This document shows positions 8,771-17,451 of a stretch of DNA of 64,000 nucleotides, in pieces (position 1 is the stretch's first letter; the number at the start of each line of letters is the position of its first letter). The DNA is from Bacillota bacterium (GTDB lineage: Bacteria; Bacillota; Clostridia; Tissierellales; Gottschalkiaceae). Made by a program: the position numbers and the translations under genes. The stretch lies in NCBI GenBank assembly GCA_023420895.1, contig JAEZUY010000041.1, positions 1 through 64,000 of the forward strand, in the 5' to 3' direction. The notes beneath the pieces were generated by a model. The model was given only the letters and a program-made list of their open reading frames with translations. It searched no databases and was not told the origin of the DNA.

Positions 8771-8982
8771 TAATATCTGTATCGCTAAAATGAGATTGGA
8801 AATAGGTTAAGCAATTCTCCAATCATGTTTTATATGGTTCCGGGCCTTTTTTTCTGGGGTTAATGGAAAATGCAGATTATACAATATACTATATACATTT
8901 CTGTTAAAGTTCATAAAACTGGTGCAGAAAATTGTATGAAAGGTTCTAAAACCTTCAAAAACACAGAAAGGAGAGATTGCGT
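8771..8982. other. Intergenic region before the envelope-stress operon
   Basis: The rest of the 414 bp gap between the kinase and amaP starts. It contains an imperfect hairpin ending in ATTGGA / TCCAAT (about 8794-8823), a G-rich TCTGGGG stretch and a short repeat AAGGTTctaaAACCTT at 8940-8955 just before the ribosome-binding site of amaP. No clear promoter for the plus-strand operon could be picked, and no coding frame is visible. Confidence 0.5.
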
Positions 8983-9558
8983 TTGAATAAGTTTGTAAAG
9001 GCTATCTGGATTATTCTGGCAGTCGTGACTATACTTACTCTCGGACTCATGGGACTGGTTGTAAACTCTATTTTCGAGATAAATACTGCAATGCAAACTG
9101 GATTTATAAACAGTCTGCTTAAAGGCAGCGCAGCAGTTGCAACTATCCAGCAGGTTCTTCTCGTAATGGTTATAGTGGCGCTTGTGGGCAATCTTATAAT
9201 GCTCATAGTTGCAATAGCTACCAAGAGTAAAGAGAATGCTATGGTTCTTGAATATGATGACGGTGAAATAGTTATTACTGATACAGCTGTAAAATCTAAT
9301 GTACTTAGAAGCCTGTGCAGCTTCGACAGCATAAGCGCTCCTAGTGTCGACACTAGAATTTATGGCAAGAAGAATCCAAGAATTAAAGTTGACGTGGACT
9401 GTTACACTAATAGAACAGAAGGTGTCGATCAGCTTGGCGCTGAAATTCAGGATACCGTTAAATCATCACTGGAACACATGACTCACGTTCCAGTTGAAGA
9501 CGTAAGAGTTAAGTTTCATAAAGAAAAGAGAAAGAAAAATAAGAGTAGAGTAGTGTAA
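8983..9558 (+). CDS. amaP: Alkaline shock membrane anchor protein AmaP
   Basis: 191 residues with two N-terminal membrane helices (about 8-30 and 58-82) and a cytosolic domain that resembles Asp23 (EYDDGEIVITDTAVKS, PRIKVDVDCYTN). AmaP tethers Asp23-family proteins to the membrane in Gram-positive bacteria and the cluster responds to cell-envelope stress. The gene is first of three with DUF2273 and asp23, spaced by 12 and 31 bp. The start is TTG at 8983, nine bases after GGAG; the other TTG at 8977 is too close to that site. The highly basic tail (KEKRKKNKSR) is family-like. Confidence 0.85.
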   Translation: MNKFVKAIWIILAVVTILTLGLMGLVVNSIFEINTAMQTGFINSLLKGSAAVATIQQVLLVMVIVALVGNLIMLIVAIATKSKENAMVLEYDDGEIVITDTAVKSNVLRSLCSFDSISAPSVDTRIYGKKNPRIKVDVDCYTNRTEGVDQLGAEIQDTVKSSLEHMTHVPVEDVRVKFHKEKRKKNKSRVV

Positions 9559-9570
9559 GGAGGGTGAATT

Positions 9571-9810
9571 ATGTCTGATTTCTTTGATTTTCTGAAAGAA
9601 AAGTATCTTACTGAAGAAAACTATGATAAATATAAATGGCGCATAATTTGCTCAATAATTGCACTTATAGTAGCTCTGCTATTTATAAATATAGGGTTCT
9701 GGAAAACCCTGCTTATAATGATTCTTATTCTGATAGGATATCTTATCGGAAACTGGAAAGACAGCGGTGCAAATCCAATTGAGCTTTTTAGCTCATTGTT
9801 CAATAAATAA
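9571..9810 (+). CDS. DUF2273 small membrane protein
   Basis: 79 residues with two closely spaced membrane helices (about 22-42 and 44-62) ending at a GYLIGNWKDSG segment, the hallmark of DUF2273. The family is nearly always encoded between amaP and asp23, as here, and is thought to help assemble the Asp23 layer at the membrane. ATG at 9571 follows AAGGAGGGTG. Confidence 0.85.
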   Translation: MSDFFDFLKEKYLTEENYDKYKWRIICSIIALIVALLFINIGFWKTLLIMILILIGYLIGNWKDSGANPIELFSSLFNK

Positions 9811-9841
9811 AAATATTTTTAAATTTTAAGGAGAGATAATT

Positions 9842-10300
9842 ATGGATAACAAATCAAAACTAGAAAATCAGTACAATGAAGCTGCAAATGTAAATGAAAA
9901 GGAAAAAGAAAATGTTCCAAAACATGAGTCTAAACTTACTATAGACGACAATGTTGTAGAAAAAATAGCAGCTATAGCTTCAAGCGAAGTAGACGGAGTT
10001 CTTGATATGAGCGGAAATCTGCTAAACAGCATATCTGGAACATTCGGTTCAGACAATCTTACTAAAGGAGTTTCAGCTGAAGTTGGAGACAAACAGGCTG
10101 CAATAGATCTTAAAATAATCCTTGAATACGGAGCAAGCGCACCAAAAGTTTTCTCTAAGCTTAAAAGCTTAATCAAAGAGCAAGTTGGTGTTATGACTGG
10201 ACTAGAAGTAGTTGAAGTTAACGTTCGTGTTACTGACGTTATGACTAGAAAACAGTTCCAACAGCAAAATGAAAAAAAAGAAACTAAAGGCTTAGAATAA
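9842..10300 (+). CDS. Asp23/Gls24 family envelope stress protein
   Basis: 152-residue soluble protein of the Asp23/Gls24 family: charged, disordered N-terminus (residues 1-30), then LTIDDNVVEKIAAIASSEVDGVLDM and the later LKIILEYGASAPKV and VVEVNVRVTDV segments that define the family. In staphylococci Asp23 coats the membrane through AmaP and is among the most abundant proteins under stress. The genes for its anchor and DUF2273 partner are directly upstream. ATG follows AAGGAGAG. A strong terminator closes the operon. Confidence 0.9.
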   Translation: MDNKSKLENQYNEAANVNEKEKENVPKHESKLTIDDNVVEKIAAIASSEVDGVLDMSGNLLNSISGTFGSDNLTKGVSAEVGDKQAAIDLKIILEYGASAPKVFSKLKSLIKEQVGVMTGLEVVEVNVRVTDVMTRKQFQQQNEKKETKGLE

Positions 10301-10311
10301 TATATAGTTTT

Positions 10312-10342
10312 AAAAAAGGGCACCTCAAATGGTGCCTTTTTT
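10312..10342 (+). terminator. Terminator after asp23
   Basis: GGCACC/GGTGCC stem extended by A6/T6 tracts around a six-base loop, followed by more T. It is 12 bp after the asp23 stop. Confidence 0.9.
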
Positions 10343-10437
10343 ATTTTTATTTATCAGAAGATATCTTTTTTAACTCTTATTCACACTTGATTTTGAAGAT
10401 ATACATAAATATAATTAACATAGAGGAGTGATTAAAT

Positions 10438-11439
10438 TTGACTGATTCGCTTAGAAATATAAAAAATCTGATTGGAAATACTCCGCTTGTGGAGATTTCT
10501 TTTAAATATAAAGGAAAAGATCTTAAGATATATTCAAAGCTCGAATACTACAATATAGCTGGAAGCATAAAAGACAGAATTGCCTACTATATTCTCAGCG
10601 AAGCCTACAGAACAGGCGAAATAAAGCCGGGAGACACTATAGTTGAGGCTACGAGCGGAAATACAGGAATCGCATTCTGCGCAGTCGGAGCAAGACTCGG
10701 ACACCCTGTTATAATATATATGCCTGACTGGATGAGTGAAGAAAGAAAAAGAATTATAACTAGTTTCGGCGCTAAAATAGAACTTGTTTCTGAAGAAGAA
10801 GGCGGATTCATAGGAAGTATAGAAAAAGCTGAAAAATATGCCGCTGAAAATAAAAATGTATTCCTGCCGAGACAGTTTGAAAATATAAACAATGTCATGG
10901 GACAGTATAATGGCGTAGGAAAAGAGCTTGTAAGCAATTTAGATGCACTTGGACTCGTTCCGGATGCTTTCGTAGGCGGTGTCGGAACTGGAGGGACTGT
11001 AATGGGTGTAAATAAAGCTTTCAAAGAAGTCAATCCTGACTCACTTTCATTCCCTATGGAACCGGAAGAATCTCCTACTCTTTCTACAGGCGGAAAAGTA
11101 GGAAAACACAGAATTGCCGGAATATCTGACGAATTCATTCCAGAGATACTGAAACTCGATGAACTCGGACACGTTGTGACCGTTCCTGACGGAGACGCTA
11201 TTCTTATGGCGCAAAAACTTGCAAAATCCGGACTCGGAGTCGGAATATCTTCAGGAGGAAACTTCGTTGCAGCTGTTAAAGTCCTTGAAGAACTTGGACA
11301 CGACAAGATAGTTACCACAGTATTTGCAGACGATAATAAAAAATATCTGACTACGGATCTTATGAATATGGAACCTGCAAAAGACAGATATGTGTCATCT
11401 CATATAGAAATAACTGATATTAAGGGATACAGATTTTAA
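10438..11439 (+). CDS. Cysteine synthase family PLP enzyme
   Basis: 333-residue PLP-dependent beta-replacement enzyme (cysteine synthase/cystathionine beta-synthase fold type II). The Schiff-base lysine is K45 in AGSIKDRIA; the substrate loop TSGNTG and the phosphate-binding GVGTGGT motif are intact, and SSGGN near the C-terminus is typical. The RIAGISDEFIP segment fits O-acetylserine-type enzymes, but the usual NP before GSxKDR is NIA here, so the exact substrate (O-acetylserine, O-phosphoserine, homocysteine route) is open. TTG start at 10438 with GAGGAG. It has its own terminator and appears to be a single-gene unit. Confidence 0.85.
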   Translation: MTDSLRNIKNLIGNTPLVEISFKYKGKDLKIYSKLEYYNIAGSIKDRIAYYILSEAYRTGEIKPGDTIVEATSGNTGIAFCAVGARLGHPVIIYMPDWMSEERKRIITSFGAKIELVSEEEGGFIGSIEKAEKYAAENKNVFLPRQFENINNVMGQYNGVGKELVSNLDALGLVPDAFVGGVGTGGTVMGVNKAFKEVNPDSLSFPMEPEESPTLSTGGKVGKHRIAGISDEFIPEILKLDELGHVVTVPDGDAILMAQKLAKSGLGVGISSGGNFVAAVKVLEELGHDKIVTTVFADDNKKYLTTDLMNMEPAKDRYVSSHIEITDIKGYRF

Positions 11440-11444
11440 TACCA

Positions 11445-11476
11445 AAGATGCTCGTGATAGTTATCACGAGCATCTT
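11445..11476. terminator. Hairpin terminator between convergent genes
   Basis: Perfect 15 bp stem (AAGATGCTCGTGATA / TATCACGAGCATCTT) with a two-base loop between the cysteine-synthase-like gene (+) and the dikinase-like gene (-). The T-tract is weak, but the stem is long. Confidence 0.75.
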
Positions 11477-11492
11477 CGATATTAATATTAAG

Positions 11493-13361
11493 TTAAATCT
11501 CCATCTTAAAATATTTACCTTCTTCAAGGCTGTCTATATCGTATCCTATTATAGACGGTATACAGTTTTCCCTCAGCAATATAGATAAATGGCATAATAT
11601 AGACCCTTCTTTAAATATAAATCCTATATTTTCTCTCTTGAATCTATTTACTATCTCCACAAAAGATATATCTGGAAGTTCAGAATAAAAAACTATCTTT
11701 TCATCTTTTTCACATTCAGATTCAAACTTGTCATAATAATGAGTATCTAAGGATTTCGAAGTGTCAGATCTGAGTTTTACGAGTCTTCCCTCTAATTTTC
11801 CACGTGAAATAACTCCGTCCCTTATACTGTCAATTTCAAAATCTGCATTTTCTTTAAAAACATCTATCAGATACGGTTCATCCGTTATCCCGAACTCTGT
11901 GACTATGCCGGGCTTCGAAATCGGCTCTAAAGTGTCTACAGTCTTCAGAACATTTTCTTCTTCAACTGAAACTTTACGGCAAATTTCCTCTTCAAATGTA
12001 TATCCTTCTATTATTCTTATCCTTTTCTTCTGGACTATTTCATTTGAATCTTCTATTTTGCCGTCTTTTACTATATATCTCGACATCGGTATTATGCCTT
12101 TCGAAGCAAAATGTCCTTCTGCAAATTCAAGTATATACATATCTTCATTATTGTTCATAATTCCCGTATATTTAGGATCGTATATTTCCTGAATTATAAC
12201 TACAGCATTCCAGTTTTCTTTATCTGCTTTTTCTATAAAAACTCTTAAACATTCTTCCAGACTTTCAAATTCTGGAACTTTCTTTATTCTGTACTCTGGT
12301 TTTGCTGATTCCTGGAACCTATCCTTATATCCTATAAACGATCTCAAAATCCTTCCGTCTATGCGTTTAGGATATATCAGAACTGCTGAATATCCTCTGC
12401 ATTCCGGACTTCTTTCAATTTCATCCAGAGAAGGAATTTCTGTTTCAGGACCTCTGCAGTTTACAGCCGCTATATATGCATCTGATATTCTTACTCCTTT
12501 TTCTTCGGATAAAAGTCTCAGCTTTATTTTGTCGCTGTCTGTCAGATATGAACTCAGACTCTTTATTTCTTCCGCTTTAACTCTTCTGAGATTAGGCTTC
12601 TCGATAAATATGCTGCTCACAGGTCTCACTTGCAATATATACAGTTTTCCGTCTCCATCTGAAGTCCATTCTATATCTACTGGAAAATTGAGTTTTCTTT
12701 CAATATCCTTGGCTTTTCTAGCAAGTTCAAGCACAGTATCCGAATATGTTCCGCATAATTCACTTTTTCTCATTTCATCATACGTGTCTTTTTCAAAACA
12801 GCATAAATCTGAATCTTCAGACAGTTTCAAAATAAAATTTTCCCCTTTAGCTTTTCCCGAAACAAGTCTTTCTCCTGTTCCTTCTGATATGCTCATTACC
12901 ATCTCTTTTTTAGAGCCGTTCAGAGGATTAGATGAAAAAATCACCCCTGAAACTTCTGAATCTATTAATTCCTGAATAACAGAGCCCATGCTGCTGTCTC
13001 CGTATTTTTCACCGCTCTTAAGAACTCTTCTGTAGTTTATAAAAGCTTCCTCTGGACTCATATATCCGAGAAATGTATCAAATTCACCTGCTCTGCTTTC
13101 ATAAAAGCCGTCCTCAAGAAGCGAAGACGAGCGCACAGCCAGACCGTACCTATTTTCGGCTTTTGTAAATTTGAAATTTTTTTCTATTTCTTCAATAAAA
13201 GCTTCTTCTATATTATCCAAGTCAGACTTGTCTTCAAGTCTTGATACAAAGACAGTTTTAGGTGTTCTATAGCCATTTTCATAAAGCCAGTTTATCCAGT
13301 AAGCCTTCCTTCCGAAGGTGTCGGAGTCTATATTGTCCCCGGGTTTAGAAAATTGGATCAT
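11493..13361 (-). CDS. Dikinase-like protein: ATP-grasp + phosphohistidine domains
   Basis: 622 residues. The N-terminal 250 match the PEP-synthase/PPDK ATP-binding domain: K19 in FGRKAYW, R77 in AVRSSSLLED, ESRAGEFDTFLG, acidic pair in DIEW (D229/E231) and ILQVRPVSS (R247). The last 45 residues match the swivelling phosphohistidine domain, with H591 in LCHLSILLREN followed by IPSI. There is no PEP/pyruvate TIM barrel, so it is not a PEP synthase or PPDK. This layout (ATP domain, substrate domain, His domain) is that of rifampin phosphotransferase-like enzymes. The middle (386-435) echoes the second half of the ATP domain. Substrate unknown. It overlaps the adenylyltransferase gene by 17 bp. 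Confidence 0.7.
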   Translation of the reverse strand: MIQFSKPGDNIDSDTFGRKAYWINWLYENGYRTPKTVFVSRLEDKSDLDNIEEAFIEEIEKNFKFTKAENRYGLAVRSSSLLEDGFYESRAGEFDTFLGYMSPEEAFINYRRVLKSGEKYGDSSMGSVIQELIDSEVSGVIFSSNPLNGSKKEMVMSISEGTGERLVSGKAKGENFILKLSEDSDLCCFEKDTYDEMRKSELCGTYSDTVLELARKAKDIERKLNFPVDIEWTSDGDGKLYILQVRPVSSIFIEKPNLRRVKAEEIKSLSSYLTDSDKIKLRLLSEEKGVRISDAYIAAVNCRGPETEIPSLDEIERSPECRGYSAVLIYPKRIDGRILRSFIGYKDRFQESAKPEYRIKKVPEFESLEECLRVFIEKADKENWNAVVIIQEIYDPKYTGIMNNNEDMYILEFAEGHFASKGIIPMSRYIVKDGKIEDSNEIVQKKRIRIIEGYTFEEEICRKVSVEEENVLKTVDTLEPISKPGIVTEFGITDEPYLIDVFKENADFEIDSIRDGVISRGKLEGRLVKLRSDTSKSLDTHYYDKFESECEKDEKIVFYSELPDISFVEIVNRFKRENIGFIFKEGSILCHLSILLRENCIPSIIGYDIDSLEEGKYFKMEI

Positions 13362-13911
13362 TTTTACTTATCCTTTCATCTATCTTATTATCTTTCACAT
13401 ATCTGTACATGAAATCCGGCACGAGCCTTTTCCAGTCTCCGCCGTTTCTTATCTTTTCTCTCACTTCACCGCCTCTGCTGAATCTGTCATTATAGTCTCT
13501 TTCCCACATGACTTCCGTTTCGAATCCCGCCTCTTTAAGACGGCTCTCTTTCTGCCTTCCCCAGTCATCATAAATAGTTATGAAGCATTTTGCGTTTTCC
13601 GGCACAAAATTTCTTATATGCTCCGGATTTTCTATAGGAAAAGGAACTATATCAAATTCATCTCTTGAAACTCCGCCTTCTATAAGGCTTCCCTCTATTA
13701 TCTTATATCTCTCATAATAAGTGAACGGATTTGAACTGAGTTTAGTTCTCTCCTTATCTTTCAGACCTTTTATATCCTCATTAAGATACGGTTCATAGTT
13801 CGTAATCCCTATTATCAGATTTCTGCATCTCTTTTTAGCTTCAAGAAAATATTCCATATGGCCCATATGAAGTCCCTGAAATCTTCCATGCACAATTCCG
13901 TATTCAACCAT
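13345..13911 (-). CDS. NMN adenylyltransferase-like nucleotidyltransferase
   Basis: About 188 residues of the HxGH nucleotidyltransferase superfamily: GIVHGRFQGLHMGHMEY carries the HMGH motif close to the N-terminus, and FSRGGEVREKIRNGGDWKRLVP matches the C-terminal ATP-binding motif and tail of archaeal-type NMN adenylyltransferases (COG1056). It should transfer AMP (or CMP) to a phosphorylated acceptor. The acceptor may not be NMN, because the gene is translationally coupled (17 bp overlap) to a dikinase-like phosphotransferase. ATG at 13911 lies nine bases after AAAGGA and is preferred to the ATG at 13920, which abuts that site. Confidence 0.75.
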   Translation of the reverse strand: MVEYGIVHGRFQGLHMGHMEYFLEAKKRCRNLIIGITNYEPYLNEDIKGLKDKERTKLSSNPFTYYERYKIIEGSLIEGGVSRDEFDIVPFPIENPEHIRNFVPENAKCFITIYDDWGRQKESRLKEAGFETEVMWERDYNDRFSRGGEVREKIRNGGDWKRLVPDFMYRYVKDNKIDERISKNDPIF

Positions 13912-13934
13912 TTCTTTCATTCCTTTGCAAAAAA

Positions 13935-14000
13935 ACTTTCGAAATTAAACTTTAAACTTTTTAACTTTAAACTCTCTTAAACTTTCTTAAAACTCTCTCA
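13935..14000. repeat. Degenerate TTAAACT-rich repeats upstream of the adenylyltransferase-like gene
   Basis: Five or more imperfect copies of TTAAACTTT/TTTAAACTC in tandem in the 165 bp gap upstream of the operon. On the minus strand they precede the operon start, close to a TATAAT-like box at 14004-14009. They could bind a regulator or be simple AT-rich DNA. Confidence 0.4.
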
Positions 14001-14076
14001 TATATTATATAATACAGAAATGATAAACTCCATTTATTATTTCTATGCATATTTTGCTGAATATATCATGCCTATT

Positions 14077-14115
14077 AAAAAAGGATGCAGATATAATTTC
14101 CATCCGCATCCCTTT
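14077..14115 (-). terminator. Terminator after the TPR gene
   Basis: On the minus strand a GGGATGCGGATG / CATCtGCATCC stem-loop (GGATGC 14083-14088 with GCATCC 14106-14111) is followed by TTTTTT, about 20 bp past the stop of the TPR protein. Confidence 0.75.
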
Positions 14116-14135
14116 GAGCTGAATCTATTTGATTT

Positions 14136-15266
14136 TTATTCCGAATATTTATTTATTAAAGCTACACACTGTTTTACTACTTCGTCTTCCGGATCTGTTT
14201 CATAAGCTTTCTTTATATCTTCTACAGCGCCTTCTGCATCTCCAACTTGAAGTTTCGCCATTCCTCTGTTGCACATGATTTCAGGATTTCCCGGATTCAT
14301 TGTCAGAGCTTTGCTGAAAAATTCAAGAGCTCCGTGCATATCTCCTGTATTCGCCTTGCAAAGCCCCATTTCATTAAGAGTGTCTACCTGTGAAGGATTT
14401 ACCTCAAGCACTCTTCTGAAGAACGACATTGCATTCTTGAAATCTCCAATCTGTCTTAAAGCCACTCCAGTCATAAAGTCGAGGTTCCACCATTTTTCAT
14501 ATTTTTCAGTCAGAGGCAGAAGCTTTTCAAGTCCTTTTCTAGGCTCTCCGTTCAGAATTAACTCGCAGCCCTCTTCATAGATTACGTCATTCTCTATAGC
14601 CTCAAGCATATTTCTTACTTCATCTCCGACTTCAGGCACTGCTCCAGTTTCAAGAAATTTCTCCCATGATTCTTTGGCTTTTATATTCTTATTATACGCT
14701 TTATAGTAATACCCGAGCTTATAATGCGCATTCGGGAATATTCCTTCTTCATCCTTATCTCTTACTTCTTCCATTTTTTCCATAGCTTCTGTGAGGAAAA
14801 TAGTGCCTAAATCTTTATTGTCTTCATCATAAAGTCTCTTGGCTTTCTCTTCAAGTGCTATAGAATAGTTGTATATTGCGTAAAGATTGTTCTTGTTCAG
14901 TGCATATGCGGCTCTGAAATAAATCATTCCTTTATCTAGTTCGCCTTTCTGAACACATTCATTTCCAGTGTTTATTATAACTGATTCTATTTCTTTGCTG
15001 AAAGCCTTGAGTATTTCTTTATATTTATCCGCATAAGGGAAACTTTCATCTATTCCGATTGTGTAAATCATTCCGTCGACCATATCGTTGAATTTCATTC
15101 TGTCTGCAGCTTCTTTGACATTGTCTATAAGGTCGTCCATAGGTATCGGAAGCGGAAGACCGCCTGTAACTATATATCCGTTTACATTTATTTCTGCATC
15201 TTTTTTAAGTTCTATAAATGATACTTTGTTTCTGTATTTCAAAAAATAATCTTTAAGTTTATCCAA
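14136..15266 (-). CDS. Tetratricopeptide repeat protein
   Basis: About 376 residues, largely helical. At least three clear TPR units near the C-terminus (NEMGLCKANTGDMHGALEFF, NRGMAKLQVGDAEGAVEDI and one before them around GDFKNAMSFFRRVLEVNP) and weaker ones around 100-230. No signal peptide or membrane segment, so a cytosolic scaffold is likely; partner unknown. The start needs care: GTG at 15275 has no room for a ribosome-binding site because GAGGTG itself includes that GTG, whereas TTG at 15266 lies five bases after it, so I use 15266. Confidence 0.75.
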   Translation of the reverse strand: MDKLKDYFLKYRNKVSFIELKKDAEINVNGYIVTGGLPLPIPMDDLIDNVKEAADRMKFNDMVDGMIYTIGIDESFPYADKYKEILKAFSKEIESVIINTGNECVQKGELDKGMIYFRAAYALNKNNLYAIYNYSIALEEKAKRLYDEDNKDLGTIFLTEAMEKMEEVRDKDEEGIFPNAHYKLGYYYKAYNKNIKAKESWEKFLETGAVPEVGDEVRNMLEAIENDVIYEEGCELILNGEPRKGLEKLLPLTEKYEKWWNLDFMTGVALRQIGDFKNAMSFFRRVLEVNPSQVDTLNEMGLCKANTGDMHGALEFFSKALTMNPGNPEIMCNRGMAKLQVGDAEGAVEDIKKAYETDPEDEVVKQCVALINKYSE

Positions 15267-15339
15267 ATCTTTCACCTCGAATGCTTTATTTGTATCTTAA
15301 ATATATTGTATATCTTTTGCTCTTCTCAATCAATCGGCA

Positions 15340-17082
15340 TTATCTGTCTGTTATATCGGACAGTTCCGATTTTATAATAGCCCTTTCAGGTTTGTTGTAA
15401 ATAAATGCATATACTTTTTTCTTTTCTTCTCTGTCTGCATTTTCTATATCGTATCTGAATTCATCTACATATATGAATCTAGTTATCTTGTTTCTGTCTC
15501 TTTCCGTAAATTCCGGAAAATATTTTTCTCTGACTTCATCACTCGATATGAATTCCGTTCTTATATCTCTCATTTCGCTGTCGCTTTTAAATCTCAAAAA
15601 TCCTGGAATATTCGGTGATTTCGTATTTCTTGCAAAATCGAATCTCAGCATATCTTCTATAAGCGGCTTTTCCAGTTTCCCCTCATCTAAAAGAAAATCG
15701 TAAATATGCTTATACTGAGCCTTTTTCCCTCTGGCCGCATCATAAAAACCTCTGTCTCTAGAATAGAAAGAGAACTTCTCGAAGAAATCGAATGCAGATT
15801 CATAGTCCTCAATTGCTATTTCAAGCGACTTTTCAAAGTCGTTCTCATTTCCGTATATCTCTACAAGCTCTTCTATGTCTTTCAGTTTAAGCATCTCGTC
15901 ATAACTCATATAGTCAGTTTCCATTATCTCATAGGGCGATTTGTCCAGATATTTAAAACCGTGCTTTTCAGTTTCAGCTCTCATAGCCGATCCTTTAAGC
16001 AGCTTCAGAAATCCCAGCTGAAGCTTGTCCGGCTTCAGTCCGTACACATCATTGAAAGACTTTTTAAATGATTCATATCCTTCATATGGAAGTCCTGCTA
16101 TTAAATCGAGATGCAGATGTATATTTCCGAGCTTTTTTATCTTAGTAACTGCATCGCTCAGCTTCTCAAAATCGGTAGTACGCGCAACATCCGATATAGT
16201 TCTGTCATTCGTCGACTGAACTCCTATTTCGAACTGAAACAGACCTTCCGGCATCTTCGAAAGAAATTCTATGAAATCGTCATCTATCAGATGAGCTGTT
16301 ACTTCAAAATGGAAATTGCTCACTCCGTTGTCATTCTGATATGCAAATTCCATTATCTGTTTTGAATACTCGACTTTGGCATTGAAAGTTCTGTCTATGA
16401 ATTTAACCTGTTTCACTCTTCCGTCTATGAATATTTTCAGTTCTCTGAGCACTCTGTCTATAGGAAAAAATCTCAGTCCGTCTATCGTGGAAGACAGACA
16501 GAATTTACAGCTGAAAGGACATCCTCTTGAACTTTCATAATATATTATCTTATTTTCATACTCGCTTAAATCTTCAGTATATATCTCCGGAATTTCTCCG
16601 AGATCTTTCATTACGGGTCTTGGAGGATTTATAATTATCTCTCCTTCTTTTCTATAGGCGAGATTTCTTATAGTCTGAACTTCTCTTTTTCCTTCAATAA
16701 ATTCCAGAAATTCTGAAAATGCCTCTTCTCCTTCTCCGTAAAGTATATAATCTATCTCTTCAACTTCCTCCATAAGCTCTTTTATCTCAAAACTGACTTC
16801 AGGCCCTCCTAAAGCCACCTTCATTTCAGGTCTTACGAGTTTTAAAGCTCTTACTATATCTATTATTTCATTCACATTCCATATATATACTGAAAAGCAC
16901 AGAATATCAGGCTTTTTCCTGTATATTTCGCCTATTACACTGTTTATATTCTGATTAATCGTATATTCAGCTATTTCTAAATCTCTCTTTTCATCCATCT
17001 TTTCTGCATAGGCTTTTAAATATCTTAAAGACAGTGCAGTATGGATAAATTTCGAGTTCAGAGTCGATAGAATTACTTTCAT
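15340..17082 (-). CDS. B12-binding radical SAM protein (DUF4080 type)
   Basis: 580 residues. N-terminal cobalamin-binding fold (about 1-140: SVYIWNV, KVALGGPEVS, DYILYGEGE), then the radical SAM core with the 4Fe-4S cluster cysteines C188, C192 and C195 in RGCPFSCKFC, and a C-terminal DUF4080 domain of about 200 residues. The family is common in clostridia and its reaction is not known; cobalamin-dependent members often methylate unreactive carbons. No DxHxxG cobalamin His motif is obvious, as is usual in this family. The neighbours give no pathway. ATG follows GAGGTG. Confidence 0.85.
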   Translation of the reverse strand: MKVILSTLNSKFIHTALSLRYLKAYAEKMDEKRDLEIAEYTINQNINSVIGEIYRKKPDILCFSVYIWNVNEIIDIVRALKLVRPEMKVALGGPEVSFEIKELMEEVEEIDYILYGEGEEAFSEFLEFIEGKREVQTIRNLAYRKEGEIIINPPRPVMKDLGEIPEIYTEDLSEYENKIIYYESSRGCPFSCKFCLSSTIDGLRFFPIDRVLRELKIFIDGRVKQVKFIDRTFNAKVEYSKQIMEFAYQNDNGVSNFHFEVTAHLIDDDFIEFLSKMPEGLFQFEIGVQSTNDRTISDVARTTDFEKLSDAVTKIKKLGNIHLHLDLIAGLPYEGYESFKKSFNDVYGLKPDKLQLGFLKLLKGSAMRAETEKHGFKYLDKSPYEIMETDYMSYDEMLKLKDIEELVEIYGNENDFEKSLEIAIEDYESAFDFFEKFSFYSRDRGFYDAARGKKAQYKHIYDFLLDEGKLEKPLIEDMLRFDFARNTKSPNIPGFLRFKSDSEMRDIRTEFISSDEVREKYFPEFTERDRNKITRFIYVDEFRYDIENADREEKKKVYAFIYNKPERAIIKSELSDITDR

Positions 17083-17171
17083 CTCTGCACCTCTTATCTA
17101 TTTTGTTCCTATTTATCCAAAAACAATGCTATAATATATATAATAATATCATATAATGGTTGGAGGATAAA

Positions 17172-17384
17172 ATGCAGGATTTTGACAGAATTACTATATC
17201 AGAGATTTCTAAGAACGATATGCTTATGATTATAGAAGCGCTTGAATACACTGGAAAACATACTGAAATCCAGGAATTCATAAACTTAAAAAACAGCATT
17301 ATAAAGGAGCTCAGTGATTTAACTGAATCTACGGAAGAAGAGTTCCTTGAAAATCTGAAAAAATATGTAGCAGAAGGAAAATAA
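17172..17384 (+). CDS. Small hypothetical protein
   Basis: About 70 residues, acidic and mostly helical (ISKNDMLMIIEALEYTGKHTE then ELSDLTESTEEEFLENLKKYV). No family recognised. ATG at 17172 is five bases after a perfect GGAGG; the region before it has TATAAT-like sequences, and a strong terminator follows at once, so it is a genuine one-gene unit. It is divergent from the radical SAM gene and convergent with the 318-residue protein. Confidence 0.65.
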   Translation: MQDFDRITISEISKNDMLMIIEALEYTGKHTEIQEFINLKNSIIKELSDLTESTEEEFLENLKKYVAEGK

Positions 17385-17415
17385 AAGCTCAGAGATTGTA
17401 TTTCTCTGAGCTTTT
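17383..17415 (+). terminator. Terminator after the small gene
   Basis: Stem AAAAGCTCAGAGA / TCTCTGAGCTTTT with a seven-base loop, overlapping the stop codon. The mirrored A and T tracts allow use by the convergent gene too. Confidence 0.88.
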
Positions 17416-17451
17416 CTCTATTTATATTCTTATTATAATCTTAAATTTTCA

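Noticed and set aside
10605..11318. 237-codon minus-strand frame opposite the cysteine-synthase-like gene
   Set aside because: Its Ser/Pro-rich sequence mirrors the real gene and it has no start signals; the plus-strand enzyme has all family motifs.
11493..13361. PEP synthase or pyruvate phosphate dikinase
   Set aside because: The PEP/pyruvate TIM barrel of both enzymes is missing and the length is 622, not 800-900, residues.
15340..17082. Radical SAM gene as part of a natural-product cluster
   Set aside because: No precursor peptide, exporter or modifying genes surround it; neighbours are a TPR protein and a short unknown gene.
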